From: Phytophthora quininea
Lineage: Eukaryota > Oomycota > Peronosporomycetes > Peronosporales > Peronosporaceae
Direction: 5' to 3'
Assembly (NCBI GenBank): GCA_011947345.1
Contig: JAAVTG010000064.1
Coordinates: forward strand, 372,001 to 436,000
Length of the DNA: 64,000 nt
Below the pieces are notes generated by a model. The model ran no database searches, was not told the origin of the DNA, and saw nothing but the letters and a program-made list of their open reading frames with translations. The translations under genes and the position numbers were made by a program. Below are positions 42,783 to 54,903 of the stretch, in pieces; positions within the stretch are counted from its first letter, which is position 1, and each line of letters begins with the position of its first letter.

Positions 42783-45223
42783 TTAGTCTCGCCGGACCTT
42801 CGTTATGCAGTTCTCCACTATCGCCATCCATTCTTCCGTAGAGAATATCTCTGACTGGTGCTGGAATGCAGTCTGCTCCCGTCTTTCCAAATCACTCCGA
42901 ACGCGCTCCTTCAAGTCCCACCACGCCGAGTTGGCAATCTTCTCCAGCAAATTCGTCATTCCTGGGGTCAAGAACGACCAGGTTTGTGTAGTAGACTGCG
43001 CGAACATGCTCCTGAGGCACAATATGTGCTCTGTTTGGGTTCCGTTTTTCTAGTAGCCTTGCTCGTAGTAGTTATCCATTTTGGGATAGGTGGTCCGAAT
43101 CACGTAGATCCTGATCATATGGCGTACCGGGGTGTTGTGCAGTGGGTTTTTGTTGCCGAACACATTCACGGGATGCAGCTTGTAAGTTGCTGAGCCAGGG
43201 AAGTCAGCGTCTTGGGCTCGGTTTTTTACTTGAACCAAGATAAAGGAAACAGCGTTCTCTGTACCATGCTTTTATACATCGGGATCACTAAGTCTGCGCC
43301 CTTCTGGTTTCGTCGCAGCACCCCGGCTGCACGGCGACCAAGCAACATCCACAACACTTCAGCAGTGGGCTCCTCCGGAAGATCCTCAAAGTGGCTAAAA
43401 CACACATTCCACTCATTCCATTTCATCATCCATTTTTCGAAGTGTGCGTGCTCCACGGTTGTAATGTACCAGTTCAGGTCTGTCCGATGTGTGGGTGTTT
43501 GCTGAGGCGGCTTGCCAAGCACATCGAGGAACCGCTGCACGTTGCAAAACTGGCCCGCAAAAATGAAGTCACGTTTGTCCGGGCACTGAAATCGGGGTCA
43601 CGGTTCGCGAAAATCGTCTCATCCATCGCTAGCAGTAGAAAATACGCGCAACCACTTCACCGATGTCGCCAATGTCCACAACCCGCTGCATTAGCATTTC
43701 CTGGAAGCGCGGAAGAAGAATCTCTTCCAGAGATGTTGTTTCCAGCTGATACCACAGACGCGTCGCACCAAATACCAGAGCAGGCTCGGACGGATAGCTT
43801 GTGATGTGGCTATCGTTTGTAAAACTCACGTAGCTGAGGATACCCAAAAAGTCTGCCACGATTCGTGTCGATAGTGCTGAGCTCGGCTGTGGACGCAGCC
43901 CGAGACGACAAAACAAAGCCATACCGCCGAAAAGCGTATTTTCGTTGTTGCTAGCCTTGTCGTTTGGGGACAAGCCCAGCAGCAACTTGGACACTGCAAA
44001 GTCCGTGATCTTATTTCGCTGAGTATCGACCGGGTCTCTTTCATTGACCATCGTTGTCCATAGCGGACGTCCCATTGATAGAAGATCGCTTCATTTCTTT
44101 TTGGCACCGGTTTGAATGACACTGGTCTTGTAGTCACCTTTCTTTTCCTGTCGCCAGAAGACATCCATCGTGTGCGTCAGGACAAACGGTGGAAACAGCA
44201 TGTCGATATTTTGTTCAGCTGACGATTGCATCTGTAGTGGTGGGAGAAAGTCGTGAACCTTAGAGTTAGTATCCACGAACACCCCAAATATGCCACCACC
44301 CCGGCTCTGGAGTTCGTTGTTTGCTGCAGTAAGAGCTCTGCACAGAAGGTGGAAAAAGTCAACGCCGTGTGGCTCCTTCAAGTCGAACAGCAATCTTGCC
44401 TCATCCACGACCAGCACCAGCAATCGCCCGCCAGTTTTAGTCATCGATCGGAGTACTCTACCACTTCCGGCGTCAACTTCCATGGGTTCCGCTCCAAGTT
44501 GGTCAGCCACGTTCTCATCTGCCGGCTTTTCTGTGAACAATCTAAGCCACTCGCGGCCCACCACACCCCAATTATCGTTGGCGTAGTTGAACGCACGAAG
44601 TAACCTCGACTTCATATCTGCCTCCGTGTGCTTCTCGTTGAAGAACTACTCGCGCAGATCCGGCGTAGCGAGAGGAAATCCTGACGTCTTGTTGCTAGTG
44701 CAGATGTACAGAACCCTCATTTGCACGCCTGGCGACACTTTGTCGTCTTTCGCCGCCAGTTTGGCGACCTCCTGCAGCATTCGACTCTTGCCAAATCCTG
44801 AGCTCTGTACGAGGGTTCCATAAGGCGATGCGTATTTGGTGCGATTGGCCTTGTATATGCTCCAGCATCGTGCCAAATATCCGTAGAACTGTTTGTGCGA
44901 ATCGCCAACGTAGCGCTTTAGCTCTGCAGGATCGTACACTGCGAAAGAGACCAGGATCTTGTTCACCTTGGCCGCCGCGCGTTGTACGGCACCCTCAACG
45001 GTCTTGTAGTCATTAAGGTCCATCAGACCATAGTACGTCAAAGCTGAGTCGCCAGGAAAGCCACTTGGTATTGATACTGCGCTCGCGTTCCGCCTCGCTT
45101 TTGTTGACATCCAGGAGGCACCTCTCTCATGTCTTGCTTGGGGAGACTGTCGCCCAGTTCCTCGTAGACCAAGTCGGACACCATCGATTGAAACTCCTCG
45201 TCCTCCTCGTCGCCTGATGCCAT
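42783..45223 (-). pseudogene. P-loop NTPase gene resembling RHS-type Crinkler bodies (broken)
   Basis: Reading from ATG 45223, recognisable parts follow in order. An acidic start (DLVYEELGDSLPKQD) leads to a P-loop (QSSGFGKSRMLQEVAKLA), LYICTSNKTSGFPLATP, and a Walker B-like strand LLVLVVDEARLL. Then come GGGIFGVFVDTNSKV, LFPPFVLTHTMDVF, SSALSTRIVADFLG, SHFEDLPEEPT with LLGRRAAGVLRR, and a C-terminal helix region to 42783. No CRN header or signal peptide precedes it. It is damaged: a frame change near 45040; a TAG at about 44647 where the sister copy has Trp; and further frame changes near 44090, 43630 and 43220. It is a divergent, degenerate paralogue of the 45539-48059 gene. Confidence 0.6.
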
Positions 45224-45538
45224 CGCCACAACTCTTAGCTTGCTCCCGCTCGCTCGAGAGAGAAAGAAAAGTAGGCAAACGACGGCTGTGTCGATCTCCA
45301 TGACTGCCACCCGCGATCGCACGATCACAGCAACTCCCATCGTTCGATACAGACGCCATCAGCGAATTTCTTAGCGGTGCTCCTCATCGACTCGCCGTGG
45401 CTCACTTGAAAACGAGAGTCGAAGCCCTGGCCATGATGCACCTGCGGGCGCCAGATAACTCATGGACTTTTCTGGTGAAGAAATGCGTTTTTAGTACAGT
45501 ACTCACACTAACGATAGTTTCTCAACGGACCGTTTTCC

Positions 45539-48059
45539 ATGAGTGCGGAAGACACGTTGACGGCTACAGTGTCTCGCTTGATCTACGAGGAGCTGGGCGC
45601 CAGTCTCCCCAAGCGAAGACACGAGAGAGGTGCCTCCTGGATGTCAGCAAGAGCGAGGCCGAACGCGAGCGCAGTATCGATTCCCAAGTGGCTTTCCTGA
45701 TGGCTCAGCTTTGTGCATATTATGGTCTGACGGACCGTAGGGACATCAAAACTGTAGACTTCGCCGTTCGACGCGCAGCGTTCAAGGTGAACAAGATGCT
45801 GAGGCCTCCAAAAGCGCACGAGTCTGCACAGCTGAAGGGCTTTCGCGCTGCCTTCAGCACGCCATACGTCGGCGACGCACATCTCAAATTCCACTGATAC
45901 CTGAAGCGATGCTGGAATGCCTACAAGCTCAATTGGACCGACTACATATCGCCGTACGGGACGTTATTGCAGAGCTCAGGGTCCGGCAAGAGTCGAATGT
46001 TGTACGAGGTCGCCAAACTGGCAGCAGGCAAGTCGTCGAGGGTGCAGATGCGGCTCCTGTACCTGTGCGCTCGCAGCGAGAAGGCTTCAGGCTTCCCTCT
46101 CGCTACACCGACGCTGTGCAAGTGGTTCTTCGAGGAGACCTACAGCGAGTGGTCAATGAAGACGAGGCTACTTCGTGCATTCAACTACGCCGACACGAAT
46201 TGGGACGCGGTGGGCACCGAGTGGCTCGACTTGTTCACTGAAGAAGCGGCAGATCAGCAAGTGGCTGAGAATCTCGACCGAACGAAGCCCGTGGAGGTTT
46301 CTTATACGTCAGAGGAAGAGGAGGAGGCGACGTCTGAAGCAAGCGAAGAGGCTGCAAATGCCAGTCGATTGCTAGTGCTGGTCGTGGATGAGGCAAGCCT
46401 GATGTTGGACTCGACGGAGCCGCACCGCAACAGCCGCTTCCACGCCCTGCGCAGAGCTCTCGTGCGAGCCAACAACAGACTCCGACAGGCCGATCGAGGT
46501 GGCGGCATCTTTGCGGTGCTTGTGGACAGCAACCCCAGCGTCTACACCGACCTCAAGATTCGCGACTTCACTCCGCGGCCAGAGCCAAATCCTTCGTCGC
46601 GAAGCTTTATCCACGAGCAACAGATGATCTTATTCCCGCCGTTCGTACTGACACACACCAGGGACGTGTTTTGGCCGAATCCACAGACTACAAGGCGAGT
46701 ATTGTCCAAGACGATGCCAAAAAGCAGTGGAACGCTCTGGTCTCAATGGGCCGGCCGCTGTGGAAAACGTTTATCGAGGAAAGCGCCTGGATCGGGAGGC
46801 AGCAACAAGAGCTCTCGGACTTGGCGGTGTCTAAACTGCTTCGGGGTTTTACCCAGGCGTCAAGGAAAATTACACCGAGGAAACGATGTTCGGCGTGATG
46901 GTTCTGTTGTGTCGGCTCGGATTGCGTCCACTGTCGAGCTCAGCTCTGTCGACACGAGCTGTGGCGGATTTCATGGGGACTCTGAACTACGTGACGTTCA
47001 CGAACGACAACCATATCAGCAGCTACCCCTCGGAGCCTGTGCTGGCGTTCGGCGCGACGCGGCTGTGGTATCAGCTGGGGTCGACATCTCTGGAGAGGTT
47101 TCTTCTTCCCCGCTTCCATGAACTGCTAATGCAGCGAGTTGTGGACGTTGGTAACATCGGTGAAGTAGTTGCGCGTGTTTTCCTACTGCTAGCGATGGAT
47201 GAAGCCATTTTCACATGTCGGTCGAAGGACTACGAACGCCAGAAGAAAGGGAACTTCATTTTCGCTGGCCAGTTTTGCACCGTGCGGCAGTTCCTCGACG
47301 TGCTTGACAAGCCACCACAGCAGAATGAATCGCACCCGATACTTCGGACGGACTCGAACTCGACGCCATCAGCTGGTCAGAAGGCAGCTTTCGAGGCATG
47401 GATGGAGAAATGGGAGGGGTGGAGTGTGGGCTTCAGCCACTTTGAGGATCTTCCCGAGGAGCCCACCGAGGAGACATTGTGGCTGTTGCTGGGTCGTCGC
47501 GCGGCTGGGGTGCTGCAGCGGAAACATAAAGAGACAGAGCTGGTGATTCCAATGTTTTCTAAGCGTGGTGGCGATGGCGTCGTTTCCTTTATCGTTGTGC
47601 AAATCGTAGACCGAGGGCAGGACTCGAGAGCGATGGAAGATACAATGCGGCGTGACACGATCCGATTGTACCTGCATCTGGAGGAGGGGCGAGTCCAGAA
47701 CATCCCGCTCAGATGTACACGGTCGAAAACACTCGAGCCCAAAGACAAAAGCTGGATGATGGAGCTACAACACAAGGAAAGACGTTTGCGTTGCATCTCC
47801 GAGGCGTCTGCGAGTTGAGTAATTGTGGTGATGTTACGACAACTCCGTGGTCGTTTTTGAGCCTGGGAATATGGGCTTGGTTGAGAAGATCGTCAAGTCG
47901 GCTTGGTTGGACGTGACAGAACGGGTTTTGAGCGACCTATCGAGGCGGAAGGGAACGCGGTTCGAGAAACAATCGAAAGTGTTGAGCAAGGAAGATGTGG
48001 TGGAGAGTGTGATGAAATGCATCACGATTGTGCCTTCTGGAGCCCCAAGCGAAGAATAG
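45539..48059 (+). pseudogene. P-loop NTPase gene resembling RHS-type Crinkler bodies (sister copy, interrupted)
   Basis: This has the same architecture as the minus-strand copy, beginning 315 bp away. It starts LTATVSRLIYEELGASLPK and has the P-loop QSSGSGKSRMLYEVAKLA, an acidic loop (SEEEEEATSEASEEA), Walker B-like LLVLVVDEASLML, GGGIFAVLVDSNPSV, LFPPFVLTHTRDVF, SSALSTRAVADFMG and LLGRRAAGVLQR. The C-terminus is KEDVVESVMKCITIV. The nonsense codon TGA at 45895-45897 stands where the sister has Gly. Frame changes fall near 45620, 46680, 46850, 47760 and 47860, some at short base runs. Whether it is a pseudogene or an intact gene with errors plus one nonsense change is undecided. Such NTPase bodies are known from Crinkler/RHS proteins, where they precede nuclease domains. 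No nuclease motif was identified here. Confidence 0.58.
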
Positions 48060-48271
48060 GGCAGTTTACCAACACCGAGCGATGTTGAATAAACTTCAAT
48101 CATTGAATGAGTTCGTCTTTGTTGTCAAAGGCACGCGTGATAAACAGGGTAAATTCTGCTTTACAAAGATTTGTTAACGCACTGAAGTCCGACGGTCTCC
48201 TAGTCCTCCAATCTCTTGCGTGCAACATCCGTCGGACACTACAAACAATCAAAACCTCAGCATCCCTGGTC

Positions 48272-51200
48272 CTACGTGAAGAACATGCAGTCCACGAGGT
48301 TCTGGTGCACGGCGGCGAAGTCGAAGCTGGAAGAGTCCGACACATTCGTGCTCATTGTCGACCCTGCATCTGACGAGCCTTCGTGCAGGAAAAACCGAGC
48401 GCGGCCGGCAGCCAGATGCGCGTAGTAGACCGGCGTGGCGAACGACACGGAGCGCGTGCAGCGCGAGAACGTATAGCCCAAGTGGTACGTTAGTCGCTGA
48501 AGCTCGTCGGCCGTCATTCGGTTCTCGTCGTGGAGCACGGTGTAGTGGCAGGGCACGCTCGTGCCTTGGATGCCGCTGTGGCCATACAGGAAGAAGTCGA
48601 ACCGATGTGGATCGATGACGTTCGTGTCGATCACCGTACCGGGGACGACGTTGCCCTTGCGGTCGGCGTCGCGCTGGTTGACCGCGAAAGCGCGCATGTG
48701 GTGGCGCTTGTTGACCACAACGAACGTCACCGTTGGATTGTAATCTTCAGACAACATCTTGAACGCCCGACGGAGCGCTCGCATCTCGCTCTGCAGAATG
48801 TCGAAGAACCGACCTTCACTGACACCGTCGCGGTAGTAGATCACCCGCTCCGGTTGCCGGCTCGTACTCATGTAGAAGGACATGAAGAGCTCTCGCAGCA
48901 TGTGCGGCAATCGCTGGAAGTCACTCGACGCCTTCTGTGCCGCTACGCGCGCAATGTACTTGGCAGAGTACGCGTCCATGCAGGCTGCAACCGAAGCGAT
49001 TGATGGACGGGAACCCATACCCGAGCGCGGGTGAGAGACGTCAGCTCCAATGATAATCGTCGGGGCAGAGCTGACCAACGGCAGGGGCTCGCGCAGCACC
49101 GAGTTCTTCCCGTTCAGCTTCATGTTGATCTTCAAACAGACATTGGCACAGAAAGTTGGTTTGGTGTTGCGGACATTCGAGGCGACAATACATTGCGACG
49201 GGATCCCCAAGACAGTGTCTGACATCCGCTTGATCTGTCCGTATGAGAACGATCCCTTGTCTTGCTTAATCACTACAAGCAGCTGCGGCGGGCCGCTGCC
49301 GCGCATCTCCAACTCGCCAAAGCAGATCTTCATGAGCTCTTCCACGTCGCCGCCGCCGCGACTCGCTGACCGATCAATGATCGGCGGATTTCGAGACTGC
49401 ATCACCAGTCCGCTCTTGGAGCCCATGTCCACTAAGTTCTCGACGAAGTTCTCGACGTCGTACTGGTTCACGTTGGCGTCTACCACAACACCCCAGTTGC
49501 GCAGTGTAGCGCCGCTCACGAAGCGTTTGTCCCGCAGGTTCCACTGCCCACCACTGGGTCGCTCCGACATGTTCGCATATTGAACGTCGGGTGGGTCGAG
49601 TACACGTGACTCGGTGATCTCCGGTTGGAAGGTGATCTTTACCCCAAATGCTGCCAAGTACGGGTCGTTCTCGAAGCCAGCTTGGTGGATCTGTTTAATG
49701 ATGTTTTCACGGCGTACATGAGGCGGTTGGCTGGTCTGGCGGATAATCTCTGCAGTGTCGAGGTCGTTGATGTTGGGGCAGCGCTGACCTGGCGCCACCT
49801 GACACAATTCGATGGGCAACCAGGTCTCCCGACCAGCGTGTTTGCTACCCACATTGACAAGCGGCAGGTTCGGATACTGGAGTCGGATGTTGTGTTTGCG
49901 TAGAAAGTAGTCGGCCACCGACAGCGTCTCGCCCTTGATGTCCACCATGGTCCGGTCAGCTCGATCCGGACTGACGCCGAATATCGGCCGCTTTCGGTCG
50001 TTCCGGTGCGTCGGAGTCACCTCGAGCTTGCGAAATGCACGCGCCAGGCTTCTCATATCACGCTCAGAAAGGGTGTGCACGTCCCTCGCTGAGCGGACTT
50101 TGAGAGCCGCCATGGCCAGGGTCATGAGCTCGCCTGGCGCGTAAAACACCGTGGCTGCTTGGTCGACGTTCATCAGCAGTTTGCGGTCGCCAACGCGAAT
50201 GGCCTGGTGGTAGCCCCAACACAACTCTTTGCCGCCTTTGAGCTCGTGCGTTTGTTTCATCGTGAAGAAATTGCGGCCAACGGAAATCAACCGCTGCGCT
50301 CCTAAGTGACGCGCCACCACATCCAAAGCCTGGAGAACCGGCATGACTTTCTCGTCAGGATCCTTGTAGTACGAAGTCAGGCTACCCACTTGGATGGTTT
50401 CTGCGAGTTTCATCTTGACGATGAAAGCGCGCGGTGGTCGTCGGTCTCTCTGATCGTTTGGTCTTCTTTGGTGGGGAGGTTGTTGAGGCGGTTGGGCCCC
50501 GTCGGTCGATGGAGGCGGCGGATTAACATCGTAGAAATCTCGGCTGTTCCACTCGAGCTTCGCAGGGGAAAACAGCGCTGACATGCCATCGTGAACGACG
50601 CGAGTGCCAGCGAATACTTCGGCGTATTGCTGAAGAGCTGCGTTAATCACCCGCCGCACTAAAGCACGGTGTAGAGGACGATCCGGCTGTTGCCGTCGAG
50701 GTTGCTGGGAATGCCCTTGGTCTTCTGGGAGCGGCGTTCGCTCGACGTCCACGTGGTATTTGAATATTTCACGCGGCGCTGCATCAAGAGAGATGCCGAA
50801 GTAGTTCACATGAACTTTCACCAACTTGCCGTCCTTCCCGAAGCCAGGACGGCGGCACAGCTTCGTCTCTTGCTGCAGATCTGGATCGTCCGACTTCACG
50901 TCCAGCGGGTCGACGCGGCCAGTCCAAAGCTCCTGCTTGCGAGGATCCATGACACAGTCTCCGATCTTTTCATACCCACAGCCATCGATGTCATCGACCC
51001 CAGAGCTTCGCTCACCACGACCGCCGTTGAAGCGGCCATTACCACGACCGTCGTAGCGTCCACCCTCCATTGTCACGACGACGATCTCCCCACCGTTGCC
51101 ACCACCGTATCCCCCATATCCAACGCTGTTGCGATTATCGCCGCGACCTCCGTTGTTGTAGTTGCCGTTGGCCGATCGGTCACGCCGTCCACGTGAATTG

Positions 51201-51777
51201 TCATCATAACCAGCTCGGCCGGCGTTGTCGTTCTTGTCGTTATGGCTGTAGCTGCCACCGTATCCGCTTCCACGGTCGCGACTGCTGTACGCGCGATCCT
51301 GCTCGTAAGTGGCGCTGTAGCCGTAGTTTGAGCTCGCGTACGCAGAGCCCGCGCGGTCTCCAGAGCCCGACGACCGTCCATATCCACTATTGTTGTAGCC
51401 TCCGCGTGACCGATCATCGTAGTCACCACGACCACGACTGTTGTAGCCGGCTCCTCCATAACCCCCACCACTTGACGAAAAGCCTCTGTCTCCACTCGAC
51501 GAGTAGCTCGGCTCCGCGCGACTGGATGAGTAACTTGCACCCGACAAGTAGCTTCTATCTCCACCACCAACGGAGTAGCGTCGGTCACCACCGCCGTAGC
51601 TGCTCTTGTCGTAGTCGTACGACCGACCAGACGAATAGCTGTAGTCGCCGCTGCTTTCGCTGCGCTTGGCATCTCCATACATTTGCTGACCGTACCCTCC
51701 CCGCCGCGCTGGTCGTAGTTGTAGTTTCTGCCGTCACCTCCACGGGAATTGTAGTCGTATCCGCCGTTGTAGCTCAT
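48272..51777 (-). CDS. AGO: Argonaute protein with Gly/Tyr/Arg-rich N-terminus
   Basis: The ATG at 51777 (MSYNGGYDYNSRGG) matches the start of the sister Argonaute. The frame shifts once at the CCCC run 51699-51702; with one base added the coding length is 1,168 residues in a single exon. The first 230 or so residues are RGG/GY-rich and low in complexity. Next come the N and linker domains, then a PAZ region (SVADYFLRKHNIRLQYPNLP, PIELCQVAPGQRCPNI), a MID region (GIPSQCIVASNV) and PIWI. Catalytic residues are present: Asp in IIIGADVSHP (codon 49040-49042), Asp in YYRDGVSEGRF (48827-48829) and His in CHYTVLHDEN (48545-48547). The protein should be a small-RNA-guided slicer. It is divergent from the second Argonaute and tail-to-tail with the NTPase gene, 212 bp apart. 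Confidence 0.95.
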
Positions 51778-52021
51778 CGAGGGGCAAGATTTTTTGTTGT
51801 GAGCTCCGGGGATCAAGCAGCTCAACGCGAAAGGGACTCAACTTGTTGCCGTTGAAGTGTGCGTCAATTCGGTGGGGCAGTTAGCACCGAAATGGACCAA
51901 CTGCAACTGGGAGGCGACAAGGTCGCCACTTGCTACGCACGTAAGCTCGGAAAGAAAGCTTGGCAATGAAGCTGCAGGTATCTGTTTAGCATCAACTTCG
52001 TGAGTTTTCACCACTGTCACG

Positions 52022-52261
52022 ATGCGACTTGTTCATCTTATCGGGCTCGCGCTGGTTGGCTCAATATCTTGTACGACTCAGGCGGAAGGTGTCGGATATT
52101 CCCTGCAAGTCTTCATTTGTTCGGGTCGGCACCGCGTCGTGTGGGACTGGAACGAAGGCGGTCGCACATCGAAGTATCTGGGACGAGTACTGCCGCAAGC
52201 GGAGAGAGAGAGAGACCTCTCGCTTCTCGGCGTCGACATCCCCTCATGTGCTGCCTACTGA
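52022..52261 (+). CDS. Small secreted-protein candidate (79 aa)
   Basis: The ATG at 52022 opens a convincing signal-peptide-like start (MRLVHLIGLALVGSISCTTQ), of the MRL-type common on oomycete secreted proteins. About 58 residues follow, with KYLGR and ERERD but no RxLR motif in the correct position and few Cys. An alternative frame overlaps it fully. It lies 245 bp from the divergent Argonaute start. It could be a decayed effector or a chance open frame. The rest of the gap up to 52630 shows nothing else. Confidence 0.35.
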   Translation: MRLVHLIGLALVGSISCTTQAEGVGYSLQVFICSGRHRVVWDWNEGGRTSKYLGRVLPQAERERDLSLLGVDIPSCAAY

Positions 52262-52630
52262 ACTCCCACAAATTAGCACATGAGCTCTGATGTGGATGGA
52301 TAGAGCGACCGGAGCATTTGCTGCTCGTACAAACCGTTCAACGTTTGGCGTAGTTCCATCGGAAAAGTATTGCGGCGTGCTCCATCGACACACCCAGCGG
52401 CGCTAGGAACCTGTCCACCTGCCAAACGCAAACGGGGCTGAGCGCAGTTGAATAGGAACAAAGAGCATCTTGCTAACCGCTGGCACACAATCCATTTACA
52501 ACCACGCCGACGCTTCCATTGCTGCTTGAAGGAGAAAAGGCTCAGCAGCAATTGGACTTTAACTGCTAAAAAATATGTGTTTTTAGGCGGGTTGATCTCG
52601 CTTTTGCTTTCTGCTTCGCCACTACAAGAA

Positions 52631-54379
52631 ATGCTGATTGTCGTTCTCGTGTGTCGCTCGTACCCAGCCCTTCAGGCCCTGGAGGAGAATACCTACGCCA
52701 TCTCCAACTACTTGGGTCCATCTCCAAATCTCGCACTAAGTGACGCCTGTGAATTCGGGTCAATCGCGCTTCTGGACTGGATTTGGAGTGTCAGTTCTGT
52801 TCTACCAACTGCCAGAACGTCATGGTGGTCGTTGCACAATTTCTTGCGGTCGGATCCGAATTATCACGAGTGGCAGTTCTCCAGCTCGTTGCAAGTTGCT
52901 GCTAGTCGAGATGATTTATCGATGGTGAAATGGCTCGTTCGCGCATTTCTCGGGTTGTGAAGCGCCTGCCAGGGTGTTGTACAAGGCTCAAGAGAATGGA
53001 TTTTTACGTGTACTTTTCTTCCTGTGGGGGCATCGGTCTGGACGTCAGGGTCGTCTCCTGCATGGTGACGGGGGATACATCGAGGAGTGGGAATGCACCA
53101 TCAACTTTGACATACATGAATGTTTTTGGAGAGTCAAGACGATAGAGAAGGCTTGCGAAAATGGGCAACTTGTTCAGTGTCTGAGCGAAGGAATGAGCCT
53201 TGATAGTGAGGCTCGAGAGATTGCAATCAGGCATTCTCTAACGATCGGAGATTTCGATCTGGCGGAACTTCTAGCACCCAGCGGTGGAAACATCTTGGAT
53301 TATGGTGTTGGCTATCCACGGGTTGATGTGATTGAAGGCATGCTGAATGGCGGATACTCCCGGTTTGATAGTAAACTAGCAGCTTCAACGATCCCAAATC
53401 TGGCGCGCAGTGAACGTTGGCAGCTTGCCAGCAACCTTTTGCTGCTGCACGAGGTGGACACGTAGAAGTAATGGCATACTTGCGTGCTTGCAGATTGGAT
53501 GGTAATGTTTCTGCTGCTGTAAAGCATGCCGTCAAAGGAGGACAAGCAGGCGCCGTCAAATGGCTGCTAGCAAACTATGCACGGAACTCATGTGATACTA
53601 CATTGTTTCACGTGACCAAACAGGCTGCTGAGTTTGGTCATCTAGCTATTTTGAAAGGACTTCATGAATTGGAGTCTTCCCGACTTGCGAATAAAGCGGA
53701 AAAATGCGACGACGAAGGATTCCCGTGGTGGCCTCCAAGTTGTAACCTTATTTATCATGCTGTCAAAGGAGGACAGATTGAGGTGCTAAAGTGGCTACAA
53801 GCGAATTGCCCTTTAACGCGTGGGCCTGAAGCCATGGACGTGGCTGCGAGCAACGGAAACCTGGAGGTGGTCAAGTGACTGCATCGAAATGGCTTCAAGG
53901 CCGGTTGGTCGGCAATCAAATGCGCTGCTGCTAAGGGTCATTTTGATGTGGTTAAGTGGCTGCATTTGAAGTGTGACGATGACTTAGAACGAGCGGTAAT
54001 GTACGCTGCGGCTGAAGGTGGTCATTTGACGGTGGTAAAGTGGCTGCATGATAATTTCCCGAAAACTCGAACACACCGAGCAATCGATGCAGCCGTGAAG
54101 AATAAACATCTTCGAGTCGTCGATTGGTTAGTGAAGCACTTTCCTGAATATCCGGTTGAGAGCGAATCCCTTAAGTATATGCCCCTTGTTAACACAAGCG
54201 ACGTCGGAGATTTCGACAACGCGTTTGAGTTGCTGCTATGGCTTCACGTCCACGCAGACTACGTTTTCGCCACTCTATCGCTGGAATGTATGCGGTCGAG
54301 AGTCTCGCTCTACGCCGATCATTACTCGTGTCGCCTCATTTTGCACTGGTTGGACGAGAACTACAAACAGTCCTTGTAA
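52631..54379 (+). pseudogene. Ankyrin-repeat protein of the 'VVKWLH' oomycete type (interrupted)
   Basis: The start MLIVVLVCRSYPALQALEEN is followed by divergent and then clear ankyrin-like repeats of about 26-33 residues. Examples are AAARGGHVEVMAYLRA, HAVKGGQIEVLKWLQANCP, AAAKGHFDVVKWLHLKC and AAAEGGHLTVVKWLHDNFP, ending NYKQSL. Such repeat proteins are very numerous in Phytophthora and bind other proteins; no catalytic part is present. The frame changes near 52950 and at the TTTT run near 53441. A TGA at 53876-53878 replaces the expected Trp of a KWLH repeat. The nonsense codon is a substitution, so this copy is probably a pseudogene even if the shifts are sequence errors. Confidence 0.7.
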
Positions 54380-54501
54380 CGGACGTTTCGCGCCGTGATC
54401 GTGTCTGTCCTGGAATATCTGTTTGTTTAGAGAAGATAAAATCAACTCAGCTTGCTCGGGTGCTAAGGAGCGGGTGCAGAGCGATTTAACGAGGAGCAGG
54501 C

Positions 54502-54605
54502 ATGATTCAAAGGGAAGATGGAGATAATCGCTGTACTTCCGAAGACCACCAACGTTTTCGAGATTTGGTACTTACGGCTATCGATGTTGAATGCGTTTTT
54601 GATCA
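54502..54605 (+). pseudogene. Left part of an open frame split by the retrotransposon
   Basis: From ATG 54502 (MIQREDGDNRCTSEDHQRFR) 34 codons run without a stop into the target-site sequence GATCA. If the retrotransposon and one GATCA copy are taken out, the frame continues at 59696 and ends at TAG 59781-59783, 63 codons in all. The composition is protein-like (RFRDLVLTAIDVECVFD at the junction), but I recognise no family. It might be a small gene or one exon of a larger one. Confidence 0.4.
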
Positions 54606-54852
54606 TGTAGTGGCTTTAGACCTTGCAGCTTGAGAAGTCGACTTGGGCGCTTGCTGGTAAATCGAAATCTGTATTGAGCGCAGCCTTTGCTGCTTAAGCG
54701 TTGGTTTCTGTTGGTTTCTGTTAGTTTCGCCTAGCTGCGCTTCTTTGGATATGCAGTGTGCCTTCGTGAGATCTGTACGATCTCACGGTCCGTTGCTTGT
54801 TGTTGTTGCTTGCTTGGATATGTCTGCTGGTACTTGCTGGAGTATCACTACA
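54606..54852 (-). repeat. 3' LTR of the Gypsy element
   Basis: It is 247 bp with TG...CA ends and is base-for-base the same as 59444-59690 as far as I could read. It contains a 9-bp inverted repeat CGTGAGATC/GATCTCACG around TGTAC (about 54765-54787) and a tandem GGTTTCTGTT pair, both plausible LTR regulatory or RNA-structure features. Confidence 0.93.
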
Positions 54853-54903
54853 CCGCCCTCCAAGCAGACTTATCCGTCATCGTAGGTGTGTCCGATGGCT
54901 GAG

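Noticed and set aside
51070..51855. A long plus-strand open frame (261 codons), with a similar-length minus-strand frame alongside, over the Argonaute N-terminus
   Set aside because: They are other-frame readings of the RGG/GY-rich repeat tract, and their His/Arg/Ser- or Thr/Val-rich composition follows from that repeat.
52022..52283. RxLR effector
   Set aside because: A signal peptide is plausible, but no RxLR followed by an EER-type motif lies at the expected distance; KYLGR and ERERD are not a convincing pair.
53876..53878. Use of TGA as a sense codon
   Set aside because: TGA also appears within pol and the NTPase gene, which hinted at reassignment. But TGA is used as a normal stop in other genes here (for example 10108-10110), and those readings are in decaying or mobile sequences.
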